Source: Notospermus geniculatus (taxonomy: Eukaryota; Nemertea; Pilidiophora; Heteronemertea; Lineidae). Taken from it: a stretch of DNA of 64,000 nucleotides. The DNA lies in NCBI GenBank assembly GCA_002633025.1, contig NMRB01001322.1:126269-190268 (forward strand), given 5' to 3'. A program made the position numbers and the translations under genes. Each line of letters begins with the position of its first letter. Positions within the stretch are counted from its first letter, which is position 1. The notes beneath the pieces were generated by a model. That model had not been told where the DNA came from, did not search any database, and worked only from the letters and a program-made list of their open reading frames with translations. Of this stretch, positions 13,101 to 53,476 are shown piece after piece.

Positions 13101-15543
13101 GTAGGCCTATATGCTGGAATCTGCAATAAAAGGGTTTATGGTAGGCCTACATTTGCTGTTGTGGTGCACCCTTTGCAAAACTCATTTCCTGCACTGCAAA
13201 ACGGCTAGCAAAATGGAATGCTAAAAGAGGGAAAAGAGAAGACCTTGTTCACTTTACCTAGCTGGCCAATCAATTCCATCTGGTTCTCCACATACAGGAG
13301 GAAGAGACAATAACTGAGTAAGGAGTTCACTGTCTGACTGAGTGGACAATCCAACACCGCGAGCTAGAACCTGAAAAATAACACAAGAACATGAAACAGT
13401 GCAAAAAATATTCTCTGGTAATGCCACTCTTTCATAAAGTCTGGCAACATCTAAGCGCGGCCCAATGGAATGCGGAAGTATTAGTTGGATTTTCCACAGA
13501 TCTTTAATCACACGCAACTCTTGAATAGACTCTTGAATCAGACTGTACAAACAGACTTTAGGGGTGTCCAATAGTGTGCAACGGATCGTCACCGGTTACG
13601 CAGGTCAAATGCATAATTGAAAACCGTAAATTCCTGTCTCATTTCCTGACTTCTGCATTCCATTGGGTCGCGCTTAGATGTTGCTGGACTTCGATCTTCA
13701 ATGCTACAACCTGAAGTGGTACCTCATATTTGCAGAAATTCCCAGATTAAACAGTCTTTAAAAAATTCCTGACAGTGCATATTTTCTGTTCTTTTAAAGG
13801 AAATTTATCTCAAAAATAGTGACTCCCTAGTCACCTGCTTTTCGCACGTTCTCATTGCTAATTCATTAACAATAAAGATGCCACCTCAAAACACTATTTC
13901 GATACCTTTTTTCTAAGCTTTGAAGCATTGATTAGTTCCCCGTTATGTGCCACAGCAATTAAACCATGCGATGTCTCCACAACAAAAGGCTGGCAGTTTG
14001 TCAACTCAGATGATCCAGCAGTCGAATAGCGGGTGTGACCTGAAAATATTCTGAGAATGAGATAGGCAGAATTCCCGTTCATCATAACCTAAGGTCAGTT
14101 TATTTACCGGTACATACAAAAATGCCATGCATTGAAGTCCAAGTTGTGCCTACTTTTCACAACTTAAGAATACCGTGGCTGGAAAGTGCCATATTAAAAA
14201 TTTTTTTGTGAGTATATTTTTTTTCTAAATTATTATTTTTCATTCTAATCTAAATTCGATTTTTCAATTTCCTCCACATGGTGATATTATTACTACCACG
14301 CCCATAATTATTTCCACCATGGGGCACAAATTAATTCCATCGCAACCATAATTATTTCCACCACATGGCAAAAATTATTTCCACCATGCCCATAATTATT
14401 TCCACCGTGTGGCAAAAATTATTTCCATCGCAACCATAATTATTTCCACCACATGGCAAAAATTATTTCCACCATGCCCATAATTATTTCCACCGTGTGG
14501 CAAAAATTATTTCCACCACACTCATAATTATTTCCACACATGGCAGAAATTATTTTATATTATTATAAATTATTATGGGTGCGGTGGAAATTATTTCTGC
14601 CACATGGTGGAAATAATCTTTGCCATGCGGTGGAAATAATTATGAGCATGGTGGAATAATTTCTGCCACGTGGTTGAAATAATTATGGCCACAGTGGAAA
14701 TAAATTTTGCCACGTGGTGGAAATAATTATTTGTGTGGTGGAAATAATTTTTGCCACGCGGTGGAAATAATTATGGGTGTGGCGGAAATAAATCACCTTG
14801 GGGTGGAAATTCGGTCCCTGTGACCCTTTTAATATTCAAGAGGCCAACATGTGCACCACAGTTGGAAAATGAATTGATCCTTTTAGTTATTACCTAACCA
14901 TGAGGATATCTCCTCCTGCCATACCATAATTTATCTGTGACAAATGGATACATAATGTGGAGAAAAGTTACCTATTCCTAAATTTCCTTTTAGTTTATGG
15001 AGGGAATCATCTTTAAACACCTGACTCACAAGTCCCATGCCTTTATGCACGTGAAATTGGGCGTCAGACTCCCGGCCATCGCTGGTCACAATACCTGCAC
15101 TCTCTTGACCTCTGAAAAAAATGACACAAGTCACGCTTCATCTTCCAGTGAAATGGATTGATTCGCCGAATCTGTCTGGTATGGTAGTAGGCGATCGATG
15201 GTAGTACCGCCCTCCTGAATGTTTGGGGGCGATTAGGCCAACCGGTACCAGTATCTTCAGAGACTATGCAATTCGGTTTTTTATTGAACTGATTTTTAAT
15301 GTTGGGCATATATTTGTGACTCATGAGAACAAAGGGGCCACCTGGTGGAAAATAACTTTTTGTCTCGTGTGGCGCTCCATACACGGATATAACACGTTAC
15401 GACGCATATTGTACTCACCGATGCTGAACCCCGACTAATCCAAGGGATATTATGTTGGCTACGTCAATTTCAGCGGGCCATTCTCCGCCAGCCACACAAC
15501 CAAACACTCCGCAAGCCTCTCTTAACTCTGTACCGTCGTCCAT
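10152..15543 (-). CDS. PPAT: Amidophosphoribosyltransferase (glutamine PRPP amidotransferase), complete
   Basis: Catalyses PRPP + glutamine to phosphoribosylamine, the committed step of purine synthesis, in the cytosol. Ten exons, reading down: 15543-15419, 15111-14972, 14039-13906, 13370-13258, 13043-12904, 12755-12636, 11927-11668, 11479-11258, 10731-10611, 10291-10152. All borders are AG/GT and all phases join, giving 504 residues (human 517). The N-terminus [15 protein letters not shown] implies a 10-residue propeptide removed to expose the nucleophile Cys11. The Ntn glutaminase domain has [17 protein letters not shown] and AVAHNGEL. The type-I phosphoribosyltransferase domain has the PRPP loop [13 protein letters not shown] at 391-403. 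All four 4Fe-4S cysteines are present (Cys286, Cys432, Cys490, Cys493), indicating the Bacillus/animal-type Fe-S enzyme. The linker before HCTACLTG is about 19 residues shorter than in human. It is transcribed away from the ANKRD10 gene. Introns hold several MITEs. Confidence 0.97.
10908..11175. mobile_element. Foldback MITE in PPAT intron 8
   Basis: The left arm (GTAGTGCTTTCCAGAATGTC onward, through CATTTTACCTTGCAATGGAAC) and right arm (GTTCCATTGCAAGGTAAAATG onward to AAGCACTAC) are inverted copies about 60-100 bp long. A half copy is at 5966-6013. Confidence 0.75.
12054..12326 (+). mobile_element. MITE family A, copy 4 (best preserved ends)
   Basis: Inverted ends AAAGTCCGGCAACATCTAAG and the exact complement at 12307-12326, bounded by TA. 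The interior orientation matches copy 1. It lies in PPAT intron 6. Confidence 0.85.
12374..12568. mobile_element. Second foldback MITE in PPAT intron 6
   Basis: A palindromic element. The arms begin GGGCTCTTTTCCACTAGCAT and, on the other strand, GGACTCGATTCCACCAGCAT, and meet near the repeated GTGGAAACAGT / ACTGTTTCCAC. There is no coding capacity. Confidence 0.8.
13434..13691 (+). mobile_element. MITE family A, copy 5
   Basis: Ends AAAGTCTGGCAACATCTAAG and TTAGATGTTGCTGGACTT, in PPAT intron 3. A small internal deletion removes part of the ATCGACAACG region seen in the other copies. Confidence 0.8.
14275..14815. repeat. Head-to-head inverted minisatellite in PPAT intron 2
   Basis: The left half repeats units such as ATAATTATTTCCACCACATG and GCAAAAATTATTTCCACC. 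From about 14570 the same units run in reverse complement (GGTGGAAATAATTATG). The centre at 14545-14570 is AT-only. As a single strand it would fold into a long hairpin. Confidence 0.9.
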
Positions 15544-16204
15544 TGGGGGGTTGGACGGACTCGACAGGTTTTAGACAAGGTTCTGAAAATTTACAATTCA
15601 CCGGTCGGCAGCACTGTTCCAAACTAGGTCGATAGGCGAACCCATTATTTGGTAAGGGCCGCAGGGTATTTGGGTTCGAGAGAGGTTTAGAAATCCCCGT
15701 GTTTCTGGTAGTTGAATACTGTGTTCCCTGATACCGGTAATCATAACTAAGGTATCTTGTCAGTAAACGCTGAAGGGGTGAATGTCGTCCACTCTGAATC
15801 CTATCCCCTGACCCCCTGAAGCCAACTTCTATAACCCCCAATACTCTGACACTTCAGCAGCCGTTAGGCCACACTTTTTTTATTCTTTGGTTTACGGGCC
15901 CGCCGACGTGGCAAAATGCCATTCCGAAAAAAAAATAAAATTGGGAAAATCAGTTTCTTTTATTGCCTCCGAAGTTCAAATGAAGTCTTCTAAGAAAAAA
16001 ACGAATAAATGGAGTCATTTTTATTCTCGCCGACCTTGGATTAGCAGTCAGGACAGCTAAAAATAAATAAAACCAACACTATTTCCCAGCAACAAGGACG
16101 GAAAGAAGCAGAAAAGAGGCATTTATAAAGAATTTATTTGGTTTTTTATTTCCTCCGATTTGTCTAACTTGTCATTCTAAAGCTGAAAATGAAAAAAGTG
16201 AACT

Positions 16205-16806
16205 NNNNNNNNNNNNNNNNNNNNNNNNNNNNNNNNNNNNNNNNNNNNNNNNNNNNNNNNNNNNNNNNNNNNNNNNNNNNNNNNNNNNNNNNNNNNNNNN
16301 NNNNNNNNNNNNNNNNNNNNNNNNNNNNNNNNNNNNNNNNNNNNNNNNNNNNNNNNNNNNNNNNNNNNNNNNNNNNNNNNNNNNNNNNNNNNNNNNNNNN
16401 NNNNNNNNNNNNNNNNNNNNNNNNNNNNNNNNNNNNNNNNNNNNNNNNNNNNNNNNNNNNNNNNNNNNNNNNNNNNNNNNNNNNNNNNNNNNNNNNNNNN
16501 NNNNNNNNNNNNNNNNNNNNNNNNNNNNNNNNNNNNNNNNNNNNNNNNNNNNNNNNNNNNNNNNNNNNNNNNNNNNNNNNNNNNNNNNNNNNNNNNNNNN
16601 NNNNNNNNNNNNNNNNNNNNNNNNNNNNNNNNNNNNNNNNNNNNNNNNNNNNNNNNNNNNNNNNNNNNNNNNNNNNNNNNNNNNNNNNNNNNNNNNNNNN
16701 NNNNNNNNNNNNNNNNNNNNNNNNNNNNNNNNNNNNNNNNNNNNNNNNNNNNNNNNNNNNNNNNNNNNNNNNNNNNNNNNNNNNNNNNNNNNNNNNNNNN
16801 NNNNNN
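16205..16806. other. Assembly gap (602 N)
   Basis: A run of N, bordered on the right by a palindromic repeat array that probably broke the assembly. Confidence 0.98.
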
Positions 16807-17035
16807 TTTTAAAGAAACCAAGTTTCTTTTCAAAAACCTAGTTTCTTTTAAATAAACCTGGTTTCTTTTCAAAAACTTAGTTTCTTTTAAATAAACTAAG
16901 TTTCTTTTCAAAAACTAGGTTTCTTTTAAATAAACTTGGTTTTTATAAAAGAAACTAAGTTTCTTTGAAAAGAAACTAAGTTTCTTTGAAAAGAAACTAG
17001 GTTTATTTAAAAGAAACCTGGTTTATTTGAAATAT
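16807..17035. repeat. Array of short palindromes AAGAAAC..GTTTCTT
   Basis: About a dozen alternating copies of AAACTTAGTTTCTTTTAAAT and its variants. Each contains a self-complementary core such as AAACTAAGTTT or AAACCAAGTTT. It starts at the gap edge, so the full array is probably longer. Confidence 0.85.
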
Positions 17036-17354
17036 TGAACAAACGGCGTGCCATAGACGTCGGGGGAGGTGCCCCTGCCCTCTCTATATACCAGACTTTC
17101 TCAATGCACGGCCGGGTGTAGGCCTACTTTTCATGAAATATTTCTTAGAGAGAACATATTATAAAGAATACGGTACGTCCATGGCATAATATGGTGAAGT
17201 GAATTGGGGCGGGGGGACTGAATGGTCAATCGGCGTCGCGACATTTGAACGTTTGCGTAACCCACTGCGCATATTGCGCATAATAATCTCTAAACCTCTC
17301 TAATGATTGACGGATGGGACGAGGTTGCATCAGCTTGACCTCATTCCAGGGTGA

Positions 17355-46828
<29,474 letters not shown>

Positions 46829-49114
46829 GATGCCAGTTTTGTGACGGATTTCCAGCGAGGCATGCAGTTGCTGAGTCAGCTTTTTTTCCATTTATCACCG
46901 ATTCCATTGCATTGTAGTATTTGATGAGCTGTTGAGGAGACTGCCTGGACTGAAAATGCTGTGTTGTGCGAAGTCTTATACTTTATGATGTCAGTTTGAT
47001 TGCGCCGGCGAATGATCGTTTTAACACTTTTGCTGTGTTAGCCATTACACTGCCCCATGTGTAAGGTGATGATATCTCTACATAGAATTCTATAATCGAA
47101 CTCAGAGGAAGTTCCATGTGCTTTATCCTTGATATGCGGTGCCTACCTGACATCCGTAAGATTTTTCATAGGTTCATGACATTAGATCAACGTCACCCGT
47201 ACAGTAGCTGCAAAATTTATGACATTGACCTTACATCATGTACAGCAAATTGGTTAAGGACGGCAGACACTGTCCGCCAGTGCTGTCTTTTTTGTGGCTG
47301 GGCTCAGACTTTCTCTTAGGCTCTGTCACTCCACATCAGTTTGTATCTGTATTGTACCTTATGTATTTGCCGCATGCATAGAAATGGGCCTCGAATTCGT
47401 AGGCATTGGAATTGCACGATAAAATTGTCGTTTGGTTTTAAGCAGATGGCTGAACTCCGCTTTGGTTATATCGAATCATTGCATGGCTGCACGTTAGCGT
47501 CAAGGAACTACTCTTTCTTTTTGATACTGAGTGTGGTGACATTTCTCTCGCTGTTGTACAAGTACTGTAACAACTTGTGTGCAGCTTGTTCGTAAAAGTA
47601 ATTCTTGACTGTCTGTATATGTTCCGTTTTTACCCACATTTCTTCCCAATCATTTAGTCATTCTGTGTTTCCAAGAATGACACTTCACCAAATTAACAGA
47701 ACTTTTGCTGTGAGGTGTAAAAATAATTAATTTTGACAGGTCACATGTGTTCTAAAGTGTAATGTGCTGTCATCTGTTGAGTGATTAGAAACTAACGTTA
47801 TAATATGTAGCCTACTGCCGTAATTTTTCATGTTAAGTTACTAAAGAACATGGGCATTTGTTTTGGCTCAAAATTCGGCAGGATCTGCCACTCAGAGCAC
47901 TTCACAAATAAACTAGTACTTCAGATTTGAATAAGTGCGTTGTGGGGTACCTCTTGGAAACCTTGCGCAGAGTTGCAGCACTGAATGCTCTTGGGTACTG
48001 GCAGCTCATTCCGAAGACATGGGAGCTGCAACAAGGAGGCTCTGTGGGCTATACAAGTGGGCGACTGGGGAGGTTTGAAAGCGGTTCAGAAAAAAAGTAC
48101 AATTTTTTTTCCACTGATGTTTACCACAGGGTAATCATATTTACACAATATCTAGCAACTCATTTTGCCTCAATTGTTTCATTACACAAAAAATCTGTCG
48201 TTTATTTGCCGTAATTATGATAATCCACATGTAGGCATTTTGATTTTAGGATATCGGACCGGTGTGACGAGTGCACGAACTGCATTTGTGGTATTGTATA
48301 CCGGTATCATGATCTGAGTTTTCTAAAGCAAGAGGCATTCACCTCCCAAGTGGGCTTGAACTGATAGAGTAGCACAAATATTTTCGGAACAGTTGAAAAA
48401 ATTGTACTGTGCATACAGGTGAATTGTGCAACATTAGCTGATGCGGTATCGAGACCTGCTTACCCGTACGATGTAAAAATGTTGGATGGAACAGTTTGCT
48501 CCCATTTGGTAGGAGTTGATTCCTTTGAGTGCCCAACATCAGCAAGACAATTAAGCGTATCGCATCATTTCCCGCAGGTTGTAGGCCTACGATTCTGTCA
48601 TATGAGTGACTTTGTGGATTTGTTGGAGGGAGAATTTGCTAAGAGAAATAGATCTGAAAACATTCATAGTTCCAGTGTTACATATATTCATATGATGTTA
48701 TAGGATTAGGAAGGAAGATTTGGCGTCGTCTAGGTGATATTTTGAACAACCACAAACTTACATGTACATGTACATGTAGGACTCGCATTGTGACACTTGG
48801 GATTTGACCGCATTTCACTGTTTTGAATTACTTACTTCGTACAAGGTTGAATTTTCCCATCTAGAATCTCTATTAATATTTTCTCACTGAGTAGTTGTAG
48901 GGCTACGTGGCATTGCACGAGTGTGAATCTCTTCTTGAAGATTTGTAGATCTTAGTCATAAAATTGAAGAGTAATTACATGTACATTGTAGATGTATCAT
49001 ACTGTAGAAAGAAAGCTGACTGTCTATACATGTTCTAATTTAATCAGTACTCGATTCAGATGATCTCAGAGAAAGGGAACTTGTACTTTTAGATTTCTTT
49101 CATATTATGTTCAG

Positions 49115-49120
49115 AATAAA
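49115..49120 (+). terminator. Polyadenylation signal, likely ANKRD10
   Basis: AATAAA in TCAGAATAAAGAAATTT, 2.3 kb after the ANKRD10 stop. A second candidate is at 49755-49760. Confidence 0.45.
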
Positions 49121-49149
49121 GAAATTTGGCGTATAACGGTAATTGATGC

Positions 49150-49335
49150 TGAAGGTCATTTATTTTTGGAGGTCATGCATTTCTGGAGTCATGCATTTCT
49201 AGAGGTCCTGTATTTCTGGAGGTCATGTACTTTTGGAGATCATGTATTTCTCGAGGTCATGAACTTCTGGAGGTCATGAATTTCTGGAGGTTGTATATTT
49301 CTAGAGGTCATGTATTTCTGGAGGTCATGAGTGTA
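49150..49335. repeat. ~20-bp minisatellite
   Basis: About nine copies of GGAGGTCATGTATTTCTG and close variants. Confidence 0.9.
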
Positions 49336-49989
49336 TATCATGAGGTCGTGCAGTTCTGATATATGCATGATAGTGATTGAATAGTATATCGGTGCAAGAC
49401 TATGCTAGCTGGACAGTATTATTCCAGCGCAGGGTAGTCTGCACTGATCATCTGCCACAAAATATGTTATTTGTGCTAATATCTAGCTTTGCTGATTTCC
49501 TGTATATCATTCCATCAGTTATTGCAGATTTAAGTAATGCACTAGCAATATTCATGACATTGCATTATGATTTAACGACAGACAGTTCAAATAATTTTCT
49601 TCAGTTATTCCGAAGATAGCTACTCTTGCGTAGGTAGTTCTTCCACATTTTGAGACAAACTGTAAACTGATTTGTTGGACACACGATCGATGTGTTATGT
49701 AATACTGGTAACATAATCATAACGTGTGAAACTTATTTGCAAAGCAAGCTGTGAAATAAAGTTAAAACTTTGTTTACGTTCACTCCTTGTTTCAGTTTCT
49801 TGTTCCATTTTGAGATCGTGCACTGCATCCAGGTGCAGGTACAGCGAGTCTGGACCCCCACTACTCTCGCCAACCAAAGACCCCCTCCATTCAACTGCCT
49901 ATGGCCATACCGTATCCTCAATGAGACCCCCTGTAAACATTCATGGATCGATCCCGGTGGATCCTCTGTCCCTGGACAGAATATCACTC

Positions 49990-50550
49990 GAATTACACTC
50001 CTTTCGCAGTGTCTTCTCACTCGTACCTATCGTTCATAGACACTGCTTACAATGGCCCGATCCCCGCCGATTTACCGCATGGTGGCAGCACTAGTCAGCG
50101 GCCAAATAGCGCGGGAAACAGCGCGCCGGCGTTGCTCCCAGCTTCGGCCTGTTCAACAAGATCAATCACTACAAACAGAATAATCTCGTATAGAGCGCCG
50201 TTATCCACTTCTTTAGCGATGTTTCAAAACAAAAAAGGCACGAGCTAAACACTGAAAAGTGCAAAGTGACACTGCATACTGGACACGGCGGGGGGCAGCC
50301 ATTGCTGTTGTTGTAGACTAGTCGTGCTACGTCATAATGCAACTGTCCCATATAAAATGCTTTCCGACGAGTGACCAGTCTGCCGTGGTTGTCAAGGACG
50401 CTGACAGTGAACCAATCAGAAAATGTTTCATGTATTTCGTTAGTTACGCAAACGCCCTCTAGTGGTAAATCGGCGGGGATCGGGCCATTGTAAGCAGTGT
50501 CTATGAACGATAGGTATGAGTGAGAAGACACTGCGAAAGGAGTGTACACT
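49990..50550. mobile_element. Foldback element with ~87-bp inverted ends
   Basis: Arms 49990-50076 and 50464-50550 are inverted copies (ACACTCCTTTCGCAGTGTCT ... CCCCGCCGATTTACC) with few mismatches. The 390-bp centre has no transposase. It is non-autonomous. Confidence 0.85.
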
Positions 50551-51497
50551 CGAATATGCAAAGCAGCCACAACATAAGCATTCATCGTCATCATCAAGTA
50601 GGCGTCCTGAGCCTGGTTGCATAATTTGGCTCTTTGCCGTAAAAACCTGATGTATAACGTATCTGTATAGGCCTAAACAGTGGGTGAGGTGAGGTCAGAA
50701 TTTGCATTTACTATAAACCATCATTTCTGACCTTGAGACTAAACGTTTTTTTGGGTTCCATAAGGATCTACCCGGTACCAAATTAATTTGTTCGGAAAAA
50801 GAAATGGACATCGGAGCGAGATGTCAATGGTATCCAATCCTGAAGACAGTGGCCAATCTACCACTAGCCAATTTCCAGTTGAAGTTATGAGAAGTCTACT
50901 ACTCTAGAGCTGGTTAACTGTGACCTTGACCTCTGACCTTGAGAAGTATTGCGTGACTGGAACAGGGATCCTTGATTAAACCTATAGAAGATGGTTAATG
51001 CAGGCTTCTAATTAGTTTTCTCTGAAATTCTGAGCAGATTTGCATTTTAGAACTGTTTGACCAATCTGAAAGGTCATCCTTGATAACCTAGGTGTAGGTC
51101 AGTGAAGGTTTTAGGCTTCCACCATCACCAGGTTCTGACTTAACTCGAATGTTAATCAAATTTGCTTGTCAAATCTCGTCATCAGCAAATATCAAATTTG
51201 ATATATCAATATCATTATGAAGCTGACCCTGGAGAATAAATTTGTTGATGCCAGTATCTTGCCAAGGGCCATAAACATAGGGAAGGAAGTTACTAGTAGC
51301 ACTCTACCTGGCCTCGGAGCCAAGTTATTCAAGAAACTAAAGTGTGACAAACAAAATCTCAACCCTTGATATATCAATTTCACATCAGGTATCGAAGACC
51401 TGAAATTTTCATTCCATCTTGTAGCTCAGGTCATGTTACCAAGGCCGGTAGGTCACATTCCCAGGTCTGTAGCCGTTGTGACAGACTGAACAGACAC

Positions 51498-51540
51498 AGA
51501 CAGACAGACACACACACACACAGACAGACAGACAGACACC
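51498..51540. repeat. (CAGA)n/(CA)n microsatellite
   Basis: ACAGACAGACAGACACACAC followed by further CAGA units. A separate short palindrome, TGGTTTCCGATC/GATCGGAAACCA, follows at 51558-51585. Confidence 0.95.
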
Positions 51541-51829
51541 ATGACCAAACACAATATGGTTTCCGATCTTGAGATCGGAAACCATAACTAGATCTCAGTA
51601 TTCTGTGAAATTCACTTGACATCAGTCAATTTAAAGACCGCCCCTGCCTGTAAGTGGTGGTAAAAAGGGCTATGTTACTGGCACCGATACAAGAGACGTT
51701 GATTGAAATGAAGGGAAAAGAAGTGTGATTTTAGAACTAGAGGTATCAGAGATGCCGTAGCTAGGCTTGCTCTCGGACTAAGAAGGGGTTATATATCACA
51801 TAGTAAGCCTATAATCCTTGGTGAATTGA

Positions 51830-52620
51830 GATGATATTTTATCAGACCATTGGGTGGGAAGGGGGTTAACACATCATAGGCCAACAATCCTTGATGAATC
51901 GAGATCGACGCCTTAAGGGCGGCGCACACGAGCGACAATTTTGACCGATTTGTCGGCCGACTTGGCTTCCGACCGCCAAAGCGACAAGATTTGGCGCTTC
52001 TGATTGGCTGATGTCTAGTCGCACCACCAGTCTCGTCGGCGGTCGCCCAGATTTAGTCGCTCGTGTGCGCCATGCTTTAATCAGACCCAATGGGTGGGAA
52101 GGGGTTGATACTGCACTCCTTTGTGAATTGAGGTAGATGACGCACGGTACCTTATTAGCTGGACCCCTTTATTGGGTGCGAAGTGGTTAATTATCACATG
52201 ACATAGGCCCTATAGACCTACAATCCATGGTGCAATGAGATGATATCTTATTAGACCCCTTAACCTTCGGTGGAAAGGGGTTAACACCACATGATTGGCC
52301 TAAATCCATGTTGAATCAAGGTAGGTGCCTTATTAGACCCTTGGTCTTGGGTGGGAAGGGGTTAACACCACATGATTGGCATACAATCCCTGTAGAATCA
52401 AGAAATTCATTAGACCCTTGGCCTTGGCTGGGAAGGGGTTAACACCACATGATTGGGCTACAATCCTTGTTGAATCAAGATTAGATATCTTTATTAGACC
52501 CATTGGCCTTGGGTTAGAAAGGGTTAACACAACNACGCCCCCGTTCGGCAACTCCTGGATCCGCCACTGAGATATCTTATTAGCCCCTTCGCCTTGGGTG
52601 GGAGGGGTTAACACCACGAA
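51830..52620. repeat. ~85-bp tandem repeats, interrupted by a MITE
   Basis: Units read CTTATTAGACCC, TTGGGTGGGAAGGGGTTAAC, ACCACATGATTGGCCTACAA, TCCTTGTTGAATCAAG, about eight diverged copies. One copy is split by the element at 51917-52076. A second insertion at 52534-52570 contains the single N and CTCCTGGATCCGCCACTGA. Confidence 0.85.
51917..52076. mobile_element. TTAA-flanked foldback MITE (piggyBac-like target site)
   Basis: Flanked by TTAA at 51913-51916 and 52077-52080. Ends GGGCGGCGCACACGAGCGAC and, reversed, AGCATGGCGCACACGAGCGA. A relative with GGCGCACACGGGCGAC lies at about 8143. Confidence 0.8.
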
Positions 52621-52770
52621 ACACCACATGACTGGCCATGACTGGTATTTTGTGGTGTCAGATCACAGGCCCATGAGGCTCAGTTTGGGGGGGGGGGCTT
52701 TCATGTAAAATCAGGGTTTCAGTGACTCAGAAACCTGGGACACACTAGGCCCCTACTAGCCTATACACAG

Positions 52771-52920
52771 TAAAGCTGGATTTAGCTGCACGCGGTATGC
52801 GGATTGCGGAACGCGGTAAGCGGAAAGTTCAATGCATTTCGCATACAACAAATCGCTTCCGCCGGGGATTCCGCGCGGCCCTATACCGCATTCTGCGTGT
52901 CAGCTAAATGCAGCTTTTAA
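52771..52920. mobile_element. 150-bp foldback MITE
   Basis: Ends TAAAGCTGGATTTAGCTG and, reversed, TTAAAAGCTGCATTTAGCTG. The interior is GC-rich and partly palindromic (GCGGTATGCGGA / CCGCATTCTGCG). Confidence 0.8.
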
Positions 52921-53476
52921 GTAGCCTACTACACGTCATGTAGGTCCGGTTTCTGAACCCCGATTTTATGTGAAAACCCCCACAAACTGTGCCCTCATTG
53001 GCCTCTGGTCAGATGCACTTGGGAAGAAATGCAGGGCTGAGAGAATGTAGATTTTCAATTTTTTTCTTGGGGAGGACCCCCACATCCCCCTGTGACTTCG
53101 CCCTCCAGACTTAGTTTAGTTTAGTTTTATTTGGGTCCTATCTCATACAAAAGAGCTCTTCCTAGGAGCCAAGTAACAAAAACTCAACCAATGTTGCCCC
53201 CCTAGGCCATAAAAGCTAGCTACGCCCCTGGCTGCAGAATTGTTTACATTGTTGACAGAAATCCACGTGCTCATCTAAAAATAGCTCCCCTTGTGGACGT
53301 AAAGAGTCACATGACTTCGTCTTATTTCACAATACCCGGATGAGAACGTCACGGAGAACAACAAACTTACGCACCGAATTTTCTATTCATCGTCAACTAA
53401 ATCGTTGATAAATCCGTAATTGTTGCCTTAAAACATAAACTAAAAAGCTATTTCAGTAGCTAATTGGTAGATCAGT

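Larger units (their letters stand above)
46829..53476. other. ANKRD10 3' UTR and intergenic DNA before the RAD6 gene
   Basis: No further gene recognised. The first part is probably ANKRD10 3' UTR, with AATAAA at 49115-49120 and 49755-49760. The rest holds minisatellites and MITEs listed separately. Confidence 0.55.

Noticed and set aside
48404-48703. Open frame of 94 codons after a possible acceptor at 48419
   Set aside because: It lies downstream of the ANKRD10 stop, has no recognisable domain and no partner exon. Most likely UTR.
49726-50248. Overlapping open frames on both strands
   Set aside because: They coincide with the inverted-repeat element 49990-50550 and show no protein family.
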